Shown here: positions 6,447 through 14,339 of the stretch, piece by piece | Position numbering within the stretch: the first letter of the stretch is position 1 | Layout: every line of letters begins with the position of its first letter | Assembly: GCA_905480445.1 (NCBI GenBank) | Contig: CAJQQJ010000161.1 | Span: forward strand, 1 to 20,249 | Direction of reading: 5' to 3' | Source of the DNA: an uncultured Alphaproteobacteria bacterium | Lineage (GTDB): Bacteria; Pseudomonadota; Alphaproteobacteria; UBA7985; CAJQQZ01 | DNA: 20,249 nt | The notes under the pieces: generated by a model | Told to the model about the DNA's origin: nothing | Seen by the model: only the letters and a program-made list of their open reading frames with translations | Database searches by the model: none | Translations under genes and position numbers: made by a program

Positions 6447-7875
6447 GTTCAGCGCTTAAAGGCTCACCAATAGCGCGAATGCCATGGAGTGCGCGGGTTC
6501 GTGCTTCAAGGCTCGCGGCGAGGGTTTCAACCAAATCCAATCCCTTGAGTAATTCCGTGTTGGAATAATAAGTCAGTAGCTGCGCGGTTAACTCTTCCTC
6601 ACCTTTCTCCATCAACACTTCCGCGCTTCTGACAATGCCTTGATGTTCATTGATTAGGCGCTGTTCTACGGCTTCCCAGACTTCTGTCACTTCAGGCAGA
6701 AAGGCCTCATGATGTTGAGAAACGAGATAGAGCAATCTTTTGCAGGACCCGACGGCGGATCTAGTGGACTCTATCGACTGAGGAACGTCAGACAGCGCGG
6801 AAGTGTCGTTGGTCGAACTGTGGCGTGTATCCTCAAATTTGGAGGACTCGCCGGTGGTTAGGTAGCGATGCTGACGGAATTCTTCCGGCACTTGTGTAAC
6901 ACCCATAAAAACCGGAACAAAGGGTGCTGCGATTGCACCAATTGGCGTGTGCCATAGCAAACGAAGTTCATCGTGTTTTGGGTGAACCAAGGGAACCACC
7001 TGTCCGTAGCCAGCCGTATCGCCGGTCAATTTTGAAGTTCGGACTGCCCACATCATGTCTTCGATGGAAATTTTTTCCGGCCGGGCAGCGAGTGCTTTCA
7101 TTTCGCCTTCAATCCATTGAACGCCAGCCCAACGAAACTTGCTATCGCCGTAGATTTGGTTGTGATTGAATTCAGCGTCTTTGTCAGGATCATACCAGCC
7201 CTGTTCGACGGCGAAAGAGACTAGGTTAGGCGCATAGAGGAAGTCTGGGTGATCCGGTTCACTGACAGGAACATTGCCAATGTATCCAGGTCGAGAGGCG
7301 CGGATTGAATCCGGCCCTAGCCGCTCAGCAGCCCAGAGCCCTTGGCTGCCTGCACATTCTATTACCACCCAGGCTTCGTCAGGGTCAGCGATCAAATGAG
7401 AGTTCCCGCCATACGTCGAGTAGCCGTGTTCGGCAATCATACGGCCAATCAACTCAACGCCTTCACGGGCTGTTTTGGCTTGCTCAATCACCATGCGGGC
7501 CAGATCGGAATAGTTGGGTCCGGTCTGTTCCTTCGATGTCATGTCGATCAGTTCTTGGCGCGACGTTGACCAAATGTCTCGCACAGCGACACCATGCTCA
7601 TTGAGACCGCCGTTGGTGAGCGGGGCGGGCACACCTTTGTAATAAGAGTAAGAAGTTCGGATGTTGCGATAGGTCTCTTTCGCTTGTGGAATTTGAGTCA
7701 TGACACCCGGCATATCGGCCTGTTGCGTGACGCCGATTGTGATCATCGCATCAGCGGCCTGTTGCAGCCGAGGCATGATTTCAAGCCAATGACTTGAGGG
7801 TTCGTCACCATACCCACCGAGATAGGCGATACCATCGGCGGTATGATTCCTTCCAACATAGAGACCGTAAGACAT
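6436..7875 (-). CDS. C69 (PepD-like) family Ntn peptidase with Ser in the nucleophile position
   Basis: The protein has 479 residues, typical of C69 dipeptidases. Alignment by eye of the N-terminus MSYGLYVGRN with the PepD pattern M-x-C-T-T-x-x-V-G puts Ser2 at the catalytic Cys. Removal of Met1 would expose Ser2 as an N-terminal nucleophile without a propeptide. Other family segments are APLTNGGLNEHGVAVRD (about 83-99), YGGNSHLIADPDEAWVVI (about 155-172) and RASRPGYIGNV. No signal peptide is seen, so it is probably cytosolic. The likely role is hydrolysis of dipeptides or another small amide. AGGTGA lies 7 nt before the ATG. It is convergent with the acetyltransferase and divergent from the GFA gene. 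An inactive or non-peptidase member cannot be excluded. Confidence 0.82.
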   Translation of the reverse strand: MSYGLYVGRNHTADGIAYLGGYGDEPSSHWLEIMPRLQQAADAMITIGVTQQADMPGVMTQIPQAKETYRNIRTSYSYYKGVPAPLTNGGLNEHGVAVRDIWSTSRQELIDMTSKEQTGPNYSDLARMVIEQAKTAREGVELIGRMIAEHGYSTYGGNSHLIADPDEAWVVIECAGSQGLWAAERLGPDSIRASRPGYIGNVPVSEPDHPDFLYAPNLVSFAVEQGWYDPDKDAEFNHNQIYGDSKFRWAGVQWIEGEMKALAARPEKISIEDMMWAVRTSKLTGDTAGYGQVVPLVHPKHDELRLLWHTPIGAIAAPFVPVFMGVTQVPEEFRQHRYLTTGESSKFEDTRHSSTNDTSALSDVPQSIESTRSAVGSCKRLLYLVSQHHEAFLPEVTEVWEAVEQRLINEHQGIVRSAEVLMEKGEEELTAQLLTYYSNTELLKGLDLVETLAASLEARTRALHGIRAIGEPLSAEQIW

Positions 7876-7967
7876 AGAGGTTCACCTTCACTTGAACGAG
7901 AGCAGCTTGCCATAGGTTAGCGCTCTATGTCATAGAAAGGGAAGTCAATTTTATCAGGAAATATTCG

Positions 7968-8375
7968 ATGCCAAAAATTACCGGACACTGTCTTTGCGGC
8001 CAAGCAGCATTTGAAGCCGACGGCGACATCAAAGTCGTTGCAAACTGTCATTGTGACGATTGTCAAAGAGCCACTGGCGCTGCTTATGCGACGATGGTCT
8101 TTATGATGAGCGACGACGTCAAGACCTCTGGAGAAGTTGGCGCTTACGAGCATAAATCAGATGCGGGTAACACACTCACCAAGAACTTCTGCCAGACTTG
8201 CGGTTCTCAGGTTTGGGGCAGTAACACAGCACGTGCTGGCATGCTTGCCTTACGGGCCGGTGCCATCAACGAACAGGAACTGATCACACCAGGCGTGAAT
8301 GTTTTCTGCAGCTCTGCCATTCCGTCCACACCAAAGGATGAACACCTCAAGGCCTTCGACAAAATGCCTGGCTAA
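7968..8375 (+). CDS. GFA/CENP-V fold zinc-binding protein
   Basis: The 135-residue protein has the full cysteine pattern of the GFA family: C8-x-C10 in GHCLCGQ, C27-x-C29-x2-C32 in NCHCDDCQ, and C75-x2-C78 in FCQTCGS. These hold structural and catalytic zinc ions in a beta-tent fold. The founding member was described as accelerating S-hydroxymethylglutathione formation from formaldehyde, but most family members are uncharacterised, and no formaldehyde dehydrogenase gene lies nearby. The ribosome site CAGGAAA is about 9 nt from the ATG. The 92-nt gap to the divergent peptidase contains the short palindrome CTATGTCATAG, a possible shared operator. Confidence 0.9.
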   Translation: MPKITGHCLCGQAAFEADGDIKVVANCHCDDCQRATGAAYATMVFMMSDDVKTSGEVGAYEHKSDAGNTLTKNFCQTCGSQVWGSNTARAGMLALRAGAINEQELITPGVNVFCSSAIPSTPKDEHLKAFDKMPG

Positions 8376-8403
8376 CAACTCTCAAAGTCCAGCTCTTAAA
8401 AGT

Positions 8404-8429
8404 GGGCACTTGCTTTTAAGCAGGTGCCC
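8404..8429. terminator. Bidirectional stem-loop between the GFA gene and the glpK-linked gene
   Basis: GGGCACTTGCTT (8404-8415) pairs with AAGCAGGTGCCC (8418-8429), with one T·G wobble, giving up to 12 pairs. Read on the minus strand it is followed within two bases by TTTTAAG, a reasonable intrinsic terminator for the glpK transcript; its arm overlaps the last base of that stop codon. Read on the plus strand, after the GFA gene, the tail (TAATTCG) is weak. Confidence 0.65.
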
Positions 8430-8899
8430 TAATTCGTTGTGATGGCAAACAGGCTCACATTCAACTGACTGTAATGCACAACGTACTCAGTCGGGTTGCC
8501 AGTATGATCTTTTCCCATCAGGATGACCATGTCGGGGGCATGGCAGTGGACGTTCTCTAAGAAGAGTTCCACGCTAGTATCGTATCCGCCGACACGGATT
8601 CCCATTTTTTGGCGCGGTGTCAGTTTGGTTTGGAATTGATTGAGGCGCGCAACAAGTGCGGAAGACACGCGACCAGCTTCGGACTGCAGAGCTTCTGCCT
8701 CCGCTTTTTTCTTCGTCTCGTCTTCACTGACCGTTTGGGTTGTCACTTGCTTACTCACAGCTTTGCTCTCTAACTTGGGTTCTTTTCCAGGGCGAAAACC
8801 TGGGCGCGGTCCATCGGGATCATCTGGTTTTTTATCGACGCGCATCTTACGCGATGGCGCTGGCGTAATTCGGTAGTTGAATTTAGGCTTATCAGCCAC
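8429..8899 (-). CDS. Unrecognised small basic protein coupled to glpK
   Basis: I do not recognise a family for this 156-residue protein. Residues 1-50 are rich in Lys, Arg, Pro and Gly and look disordered. Residues 58-92 (around DETKKKAEAEALQ) look like a charged helix or coiled coil. Residues 98-156 alternate hydrophobic and polar residues in short strands (GIRVGG, SVELFLENV, DMVILMGKD, TEYVVHY, NVSLFAI), suggesting a small beta domain. There is no signal peptide or membrane segment. The start is GTG, 4 nt after the glpK stop, with GAGG just upstream, so translation is likely coupled. A stem-loop ends the transcript. An RNA-binding or regulatory role is speculation from composition. Confidence 0.7.
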   Translation of the reverse strand: MADKPKFNYRITPAPSRKMRVDKKPDDPDGPRPGFRPGKEPKLESKAVSKQVTTQTVSEDETKKKAEAEALQSEAGRVSSALVARLNQFQTKLTPRQKMGIRVGGYDTSVELFLENVHCHAPDMVILMGKDHTGNPTEYVVHYSQLNVSLFAITTN

Positions 8900-8903
8900 G
8901 GCC

Positions 8904-10400
8904 TCACACCTTGCTTAATGTTCGGGCTACGGCATCGCGCCAGCCCTCTAATTTATGCTCTCTCGATACTTCATCCAGATGGGGATCGAAGCTTTTTTCA
9001 CAAGACCAATGTTCCGAAAAGGCCTCTAGATCTGGATAGAAACCGACATGTCGTCCGGCTAAGTAGGCGGCACCTAGCGCTGTTGTTTCCAAAATCGGTG
9101 GTCTTTCAACTTTGGAGTCGAGAATATCCGCTAGGAACTGCATTGTCCAGTCACTCGCCGCCATACCACCGTCAACCCTGATGACGGTTTCTCGGTTTTC
9201 GAGTTCTGGCCAATCGTCCTTCATTGCCGATAGAAGATCCGAGGTCTGATAACAAACGGCCTCTAATGCTGCTTTTGAAAATTCAGCTGGTCCTGAGTTT
9301 CGGGTCAAACCAAATATGGCCCCTCTGGCTTGGCTATCCCAGTAGGGCGCACCAAGGCCAGTAAAGGCAGGCACGAGGTAGAGGTTTTGGGTTTGGTCTG
9401 CTTGATCGGCCAAGGCTGTGCTCTCAGGCGCATCAGTTATGATCTTGAGACCATCCCTTAACCACTGGACCGCTGCACCAGCGATGAAGATTGATCCTTC
9501 CAATGCGTAAGCGGTTTTCCCTTCCAGGCGGTAAGCGATCGTTGTTAACATTTTATTTTTTGATTGCTGAAAGTCAGCACCGGTGTTGAGCAATGCAAAG
9601 CAGCCAGTGCCATAAGTTGATTTCAACATTCCTGGTTTAAAACAAGCTTGGCCAACGGCTGCTGCCTGCTGATCTCCGGCCATCGCAGCAATTGGAACGG
9701 GGCTAGAGAAAGCCTCTATATCTGTTGTTCCGAAATAGCTGCAGTTATCTTTGACTTTTGGCAACAGGGACGCGGGAATATCAAAGATAGATAAGAGCTC
9801 CTCGTCCCAACAGTTTTCTTTGATGTTGTACAAGGATGTTCGGGCCGCGTTGGTTGCATCGGTAGCGTGAACTTTTCCATTGGTTAGGCGCCACAACAAA
9901 AAGCTGTCTACTGTTCCAAAGGCCAAATGCCCCTCTGCAACCTTCTGTCTGGCTCCAGGCACTTGATCCAAAATCCATGCAATCTTCGATGCCGAGAAGT
10001 AAGGATCGAGCAAAAGACCCGTCTTTTCAGAGATTATCGCCTCCTTGCCCCGCGATCTTAGCTGCTCGCAATGTTCGGCGGTTCTACGATCTTGCCAGAC
10101 AATCGCATTGTGGATTGCTTTGCCCGTTCGACGATCCCAAACAAGCGTCGTTTCCCGCTGATTGGTAATACCGATAGAGACCAAATCGCTAGCGTCAGCG
10201 GCGGCTTGGTCCATAGCCTCTGTGATGGCCTGAAGCGTGGTGTTCCAAATATCCTCTGGATCGTGCTCAACCCAACCATCCTGTGGAAAGTGCTGGGGGA
10301 ATTCATGCTGCGCTAGGCTGGCTACTTGATAGCTCTGGTCGAACAACAAAGCGCGGGAAGAGGTAGTGCCTTGGTCTATAGCTAGGACGTATTTGGACAT
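8904..10400 (-). CDS. glpK: Glycerol kinase
   Basis: The 498-residue protein matches FGGY-family glycerol kinases end to end. The N-terminal phosphate loop is DQGTTSSRA (9-17). The glycerol-binding residues of the E. coli enzyme have counterparts at R82-E83, W102, Y134 and D243, the last in AGDQQAA. The ATP-site block STYGTGCF lies at 261-268. It phosphorylates glycerol to glycerol 3-phosphate in the cytosol. The E. coli loop that binds the inhibitor fructose 1,6-bisphosphate (GGKGGTRIP) is replaced here by the unrelated segment EAFSSPVPI, so that feedback control is probably absent (inference). No glpD, glpF or glpR is in the window. Its ribosome site is weak (GAGCGA). It is followed at 4 nt by a small basic protein gene. 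Confidence 0.96.
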   Translation of the reverse strand: MSKYVLAIDQGTTSSRALLFDQSYQVASLAQHEFPQHFPQDGWVEHDPEDIWNTTLQAITEAMDQAAADASDLVSIGITNQRETTLVWDRRTGKAIHNAIVWQDRRTAEHCEQLRSRGKEAIISEKTGLLLDPYFSASKIAWILDQVPGARQKVAEGHLAFGTVDSFLLWRLTNGKVHATDATNAARTSLYNIKENCWDEELLSIFDIPASLLPKVKDNCSYFGTTDIEAFSSPVPIAAMAGDQQAAAVGQACFKPGMLKSTYGTGCFALLNTGADFQQSKNKMLTTIAYRLEGKTAYALEGSIFIAGAAVQWLRDGLKIITDAPESTALADQADQTQNLYLVPAFTGLGAPYWDSQARGAIFGLTRNSGPAEFSKAALEAVCYQTSDLLSAMKDDWPELENRETVIRVDGGMAASDWTMQFLADILDSKVERPPILETTALGAAYLAGRHVGFYPDLEAFSEHWSCEKSFDPHLDEVSREHKLEGWRDAVARTLSKV

Positions 10401-10488
10401 CTGGTTCGCTCATTGATTATTATTTGGAACTATAACAGATGGTGATAAATAGGCCATATTCAGCTTGCTTTTCTCTAGCATTGCACTA

Positions 10489-10512
10489 TCTCGCTGCCAG
10501 TCTGTAGCGAGA
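10489..10512. promoter_or_regulatory. Dyad and direct repeats between glpK and the aminotransferase operon
   Basis: TCTCGCT (10489-10495) and AGCGAGA (10506-10512) are a perfect 7-bp inverted repeat with a 10-nt spacer. TTGCAC occurs at 10481-10486, leading into TATCTCGCT, and again at 10514-10519, leading into ATCGCT. The site sits 53 nt before the aminotransferase start and 89 nt before the divergent glpK start. It may be an operator or a leader hairpin controlling one or both units. Confidence 0.4.
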
Positions 10513-10564
10513 CTTGCACATCGCTATTTTGTCTATTCGCAGTACTAAGGGTTTGTGGGGTTCT

Positions 10565-11428
10565 ATGTCTTCTCTTGTCTATCTTAATGGTGAGTTTCTT
10601 CCTCTTGAAGAAGCCAAAATCTCTCCTATCGACCGTGGGTTTCTTTTTGCCGACGGCATCTATGAGGTTAGTGCTGTTTTAGAAGGAAAAATGATTGAGA
10701 ACGGTCCGCACATGGCTCGTCTTGATAGATCGCTAAAAGAAATCGCAATGGATGTTCCATGGTCGATGGATGAAGTCGCAGCGATCATGCAAGAAGTGGC
10801 AACCCGCAATGAAATCACCGAAGGCATGGTTTATCTGCAAATCACACGCGGGGCCGATTGGGACAAGGTTCGCGACTTCGGTTTCCCAAAGAACCCAAAA
10901 CCAACCATATTCATGTTTGGTCAACACAAGAATCTTTCCGCTGATCCTGCTGCGGAGAAGGGCATCCGTGTTATTACTATTCCCGAAATTCGCTGGGAAA
11001 GAAGAGATATCAAGTCCGTCGCTTTGCTCGCCCAAACTCTTGGCAAACAAGCCGCAAAAGATGCTGGCGTTGATGATGCCTGGATGGTGGAAGATGGCCT
11101 GATTACCGAGGGCACGTCAAACTCGGCTTTCATCATCACTGACAACAACGAGCTGATTGCTCGCCCGCTCACCAACGAAATCCTGCCGGGTATCACCCGC
11201 ATCGCAGTTCTGAAACTTGCTGCGGAAATGCAGTTGAAAGTCGTTGAAGGGAAGTTTGATCCGGAGCAGGCTTACAAAGCGAAGGAAGCTTTCTCTACGT
11301 CGGCCTCTGCACTTGTTGCACCGGTTGTTGAGATCGACGGCCACAAAATCGGTAATGGCAAGCCTGGACAATACACCAAGCGTCTAAGAGAGCTTTATTT
11401 GGAAGAAGCGCGTAAGTCGATTGCCTAA
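10565..11428 (+). CDS. dat: Class IV aminotransferase, D-amino acid transaminase-like
   Basis: Starting at ATG 10565 gives 287 residues, the normal length; the upstream ATG 10514 has no ribosome site and adds an atypical leader. The N-terminus VYLNGEFLPLEEAKISPIDRGFLFADG is standard for the fold. K150 in RRDIKSVALL should hold PLP, and TEGTSNS (E182 binding the pyridine nitrogen) follows. The pattern is closest to bacterial D-alanine aminotransferase: reversible conversion of D-amino acids and 2-keto acids, giving D-Ala/D-Glu for cell wall or degrading D-amino acids. Branched-chain or aminodeoxychorismate lyase activity is less likely. Its stop overlaps the next gene by 8 nt, so it is the first gene of the psuK-psuG operon. 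Confidence 0.88.
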   Translation: MSSLVYLNGEFLPLEEAKISPIDRGFLFADGIYEVSAVLEGKMIENGPHMARLDRSLKEIAMDVPWSMDEVAAIMQEVATRNEITEGMVYLQITRGADWDKVRDFGFPKNPKPTIFMFGQHKNLSADPAAEKGIRVITIPEIRWERRDIKSVALLAQTLGKQAAKDAGVDDAWMVEDGLITEGTSNSAFIITDNNELIARPLTNEILPGITRIAVLKLAAEMQLKVVEGKFDPEQAYKAKEAFSTSASALVAPVVEIDGHKIGNGKPGQYTKRLRELYLEEARKSIA

Positions 11429-12284
11429 AGTAGAAGACATTGCAGTTTGGTGTGTTGGTGGCGCTCACGTTGATCATATTGCCAGATCTCATGATCGCCT
11501 GACGCCGGGGTCATCTTCGCCAGGTCAGATCCAGATGAAATTCGGCGGTGTGGCTAACAACGTTGCCCGCCAACTTCAGCGTCTGGGCGCTGAGGTCACG
11601 TTGGTCGGTGCCATCGGAGACGATATCGCCGGTCGAGCACTGCTGGACGATCTAAAGAGCGCTACGATCAATTCGGCGCTCATTAAGCAGTCCCTACCTA
11701 CCGGTTCCTATCTGGCTATCGAAAATGAAAAGGGCGAGCTGGTTCAGGCCGTCTCTGATCTGAGAGCTTTGGGAAATCTTGACCCAGCTGTCTTGACTGA
11801 AACTATCGCTCTTAAACCTGCTGATGCCGCCTTGCTACTCGATAGCAATCTTTCAGTGGCGCAGATGGTCGCCGTTTTGAATGCAAACGCTGGTGGATTT
11901 GTTGCCGTGGAAGCTGTGTCGGTGACGAAGGTTATGAGATTGAGTGGACTGTTGGACCGCGTGGATGCGCTCTTTTGCAATCTCGATGAAGCACGCGCGC
12001 TGTTGGCAGACATTACCTTATCCTCGCCCCAGGCAGCTGAACAACTGGCGCTCCTTGGGCCTCAATACATCTCAATCACCAATGGTGCTGGCAATGCGGT
12101 TTTGTTGGCGAAGGAAAAATTGATCGAGAAAATGCCCAATAGAGCCAATGTGAAAACAACCAATGGGGCAGGGGATTGCTACACAGCGGCTGTGCTGTAT
12201 CATTTGTTGTCGAACGCTGATCCTCAATCAGCTATGGATGCTGGCTTGGGAGCAGCATTCCAACGGTTAGAGAGTAGGCGATGA
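11421..12284 (+). CDS. psuK: PfkB-family sugar kinase, probable pseudouridine kinase
   Basis: The 287-residue ribokinase-fold protein begins VWCVGGAHVDHIA and carries the PfkB substrate-site block FGGVANNVAR (41-50). The C-terminal signature is TTNGAGDCYTAAVL, where G249-A-G-D252 gives the anion hole and catalytic base. The ending GLGAAFQRLES resembles the end of pseudouridine kinases. Because psuG overlaps its 3' end, the likely reaction is ATP-dependent 5'-phosphorylation of pseudouridine; sequence alone would only say PfkB kinase. The start is a TTG inside the aminotransferase stop region (8-nt overlap), with GGAAGAAG about 12 nt upstream. Rare start and overlap suggest coupling to the aminotransferase. 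Confidence 0.88.
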   Translation: MPKVEDIAVWCVGGAHVDHIARSHDRLTPGSSSPGQIQMKFGGVANNVARQLQRLGAEVTLVGAIGDDIAGRALLDDLKSATINSALIKQSLPTGSYLAIENEKGELVQAVSDLRALGNLDPAVLTETIALKPADAALLLDSNLSVAQMVAVLNANAGGFVAVEAVSVTKVMRLSGLLDRVDALFCNLDEARALLADITLSSPQAAEQLALLGPQYISITNGAGNAVLLAKEKLIEKMPNRANVKTTNGAGDCYTAAVLYHLLSNADPQSAMDAGLGAAFQRLESRR

Positions 12285-13186
12285 TGTTAAAGCTAAACTT
12301 TAGTGAAGAAGTGCAGGCCGCGCGTGATGCTGGTTTACCGCTTGTCGCCCTAGAGAGCACGATCATTACCCATGGCCTCCCACAACCTCGCAATCTTGAA
12401 GTAGCGCAGCAAGCAGAACAGCAAGTCCGGGACCTGGGTGCAGTTCCTGCGACCATCGCTGTTTTGGGCGGTGCGTTGCAAATAGGCTTGTCGAGACAAC
12501 AATTGGAACAACTGTCAAAAGCAACCGGTGTCTGGAAACTAAGTCGCGCCGATCTCGCTGTCGCTATCTCCCAAGGTGTGACGGGAGCGACGACGGTGGC
12601 TGCGACCATGATTGCAGCGCACTTGGCTGGTATTTCGGTTTTCGCAACTGGTGGCATTGGCGGCGTCCATCGCGGTGCAGAGCTAGACTTCGATGTTTCA
12701 GCTGATCTTGAGGAGCTGGCCAAAACGCCAGTGATTGTTGTTTCCGCTGGTGCAAAAGCCATATTGGATTTGCCCAAGACGCTGGAAGTTTTGGAGACCA
12801 AGGGTGTGCCTGTCATTGGCTACCAAATCAACGAGCTGCCAGCATTCTGGTCCCGTGAAAGTGGTCTGAACGCTCCGCTGCGCTTAGACACGGCAGGTGA
12901 AATCGCGGCTGCTTTCCAAATGCGATGCTCACTCGGGATTGAAGGCGGGCAATTGATCGCCAATCCTGTGCCTCAAGAAATGGAAATTCCCGCTTCAATC
13001 ATCAGCCCTGCAATTGATACAGCCATTCGCGCGGCACAAGAGCAAGGCATCAAAGGGAAAGAGGCCACACCTTTTTTACTTTCTGAAGTTCTAAAAGCCA
13101 CTGATGGCCGCAGCCTTGAGACCAACGTTGCGCTGCTGCTCAACAACTGCCGCTTAGCAGCTGAGATTGCTAAGGCGCTGGTTTAA
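12281..13186 (+). CDS. psuG: Pseudouridine-5'-phosphate glycosidase
   Basis: The 301-residue protein matches PsuG over its full length. LVALESTIITHGLPQPRN gives catalytic E25. K86 (GVWKLSRADLA), K159 (SAGAKAILDLPKTLE) and N282 (SLETNVALLLNN) match E. coli K93, K166 and N289 with a constant offset of seven. The GGIGGVHRGAE loop is intact. The enzyme cleaves the C-glycosidic bond of pseudouridine 5'-phosphate to give uracil and ribose 5-phosphate, completing pseudouridine salvage with the upstream kinase. Its ATG overlaps the kinase stop in ATGA, so translation is coupled; a second ATG three bases on is also possible. It ends 2 nt from the convergent TIGR03032-type gene. Confidence 0.96.
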   Translation: MMLKLNFSEEVQAARDAGLPLVALESTIITHGLPQPRNLEVAQQAEQQVRDLGAVPATIAVLGGALQIGLSRQQLEQLSKATGVWKLSRADLAVAISQGVTGATTVAATMIAAHLAGISVFATGGIGGVHRGAELDFDVSADLEELAKTPVIVVSAGAKAILDLPKTLEVLETKGVPVIGYQINELPAFWSRESGLNAPLRLDTAGEIAAAFQMRCSLGIEGGQLIANPVPQEMEIPASIISPAIDTAIRAAQEQGIKGKEATPFLLSEVLKATDGRSLETNVALLLNNCRLAAEIAKALV

Positions 13187-13188
13187 AC

Positions 13189-14304
13189 CTATCCAACGGC
13201 CCATTGGGGTGTTTCTATAGAAATTGTATCCTGCAGCTCTTTGGATTGCATCCCGAGTGTCATGGGTTTTTTGACGCCAGGCAGAACGCAAATATCAAAC
13301 AACTCTTGAATGATGCCATCGAAACGTAGCCACTCTTTGACGGCTCCCGTTTGTAAGTCGATTACTTGAACACCACACCAAGCATCAGCGTCTTTTTCTT
13401 GCATCTTGTTGTCCAGTTCCAAGCCCTCGAAGCGTCCGTAGCGTGGTTTAGACAAGGTGATGATCGCGTGGTTATCACAGAAGGCAAGTCCTCTTGCAAA
13501 ACCAGGTACAAAGCAGAAAGGGACGAAGGACTTTTTCTTGTCGTCGATCCAGCCCAACTCGCCCGTGCCTGAATTCAAAATCCAAAGCTTACCGTTAAAC
13601 AAGCGTGGAGAGTGGGGCATAGAAAGGCCCTCAGCCACTATCTTGTCGTTGGTGACATCGATCACGACACCGCCGTCGTGGCGGCGATCACGCCAGCCAT
13701 CAACCACATCGCTCTTGCAGATGGCAGAGACATATTTGGGCTTGCCATCCTGCATCGCCAAACCATTCAGGTGACAGCGATCTTCGGGAACGAGGGCTGA
13801 GATGAATTTAGGTTTCCAGATGGGCTTGAACGAGAAGGAAAGACTCAACTCGCAGAGGCAGGAATATTTGGTGTTGATGAAAACAACTTTACCATCGTTT
13901 TGAACCGCCAATTCGTGAATGTCGACTGCACCAGTCGTTTGAATGTTACGAGGTACATAAACCTTGTCAAAAGATTGATTGGCGACCTGGCCTGGCATCA
14001 ACATATTCTCGTAACGAAGCAAGTGAGCAAGCGTGCCGAGATAGATGCGTTGGCCGTCACCACAAATGCCCATTGATCTCTCTACAAAGGTCTCGTGAAC
14101 GGCCAGTTTCTCCGGCGTATCATGGCCGAGCAAATAGAACCGACCGGTCTGATAGGAGGTGAAAGCCAGTGAAGAGTTGTTCTTGGCTAAAAATCCAGCA
14201 AAGCCGTTCGAGAAGGAAATTTGCGCTGGATCTAATGCCTGCTGAGCTGGATTGGCGGGCTGCTCAACAGCTTCACTTTCAGGATTGTTTTCCTGTTCAG
14301 ACAT
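13189..14304 (-). CDS. TIGR03032/DUF4915-type protein
   Basis: The 371-residue protein resembles the uncharacterised TIGR03032 family. Recognisable segments are the opening block SLAFTSYQTGRFYLLG, then GICGDGQRIYLGTLAHLLRYEN, VDIHELAVQNDGKVVFINTKYSCLCELS, CHLNGLAMQDGKPKYVSA and SMPHSPRLFNGKLWILNSGTGELG. Repeated strand-turn units with Gly/Asn turns suggest a beta-propeller. About 28 N-terminal residues rich in Glu, Gln, Pro and Ala form a disordered extension, without a signal peptide. Cys pairs such as SCLC may bind metal. AAAGGGTG precedes the ATG. Its start is 35 nt after the autotransporter stop on the same strand, so the two may be co-transcribed; that tells little about function. Confidence 0.85.
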   Translation of the reverse strand: MSEQENNPESEAVEQPANPAQQALDPAQISFSNGFAGFLAKNNSSLAFTSYQTGRFYLLGHDTPEKLAVHETFVERSMGICGDGQRIYLGTLAHLLRYENMLMPGQVANQSFDKVYVPRNIQTTGAVDIHELAVQNDGKVVFINTKYSCLCELSLSFSFKPIWKPKFISALVPEDRCHLNGLAMQDGKPKYVSAICKSDVVDGWRDRRHDGGVVIDVTNDKIVAEGLSMPHSPRLFNGKLWILNSGTGELGWIDDKKKSFVPFCFVPGFARGLAFCDNHAIITLSKPRYGRFEGLELDNKMQEKDADAWCGVQVIDLQTGAVKEWLRFDGIIQELFDICVLPGVKKPMTLGMQSKELQDTISIETPQWAVG

Positions 14305-14339
14305 TATTTCACCCTTTAGCGCTTAGACGGAATAGCAAT

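Noticed and set aside
10514..10567. Upstream ATG for the aminotransferase at 10514
   Set aside because: It lacks a ribosome site, overlaps the regulatory dyad region and adds 17 residues absent from the family; ATG 10565 gives the normal N-terminus.
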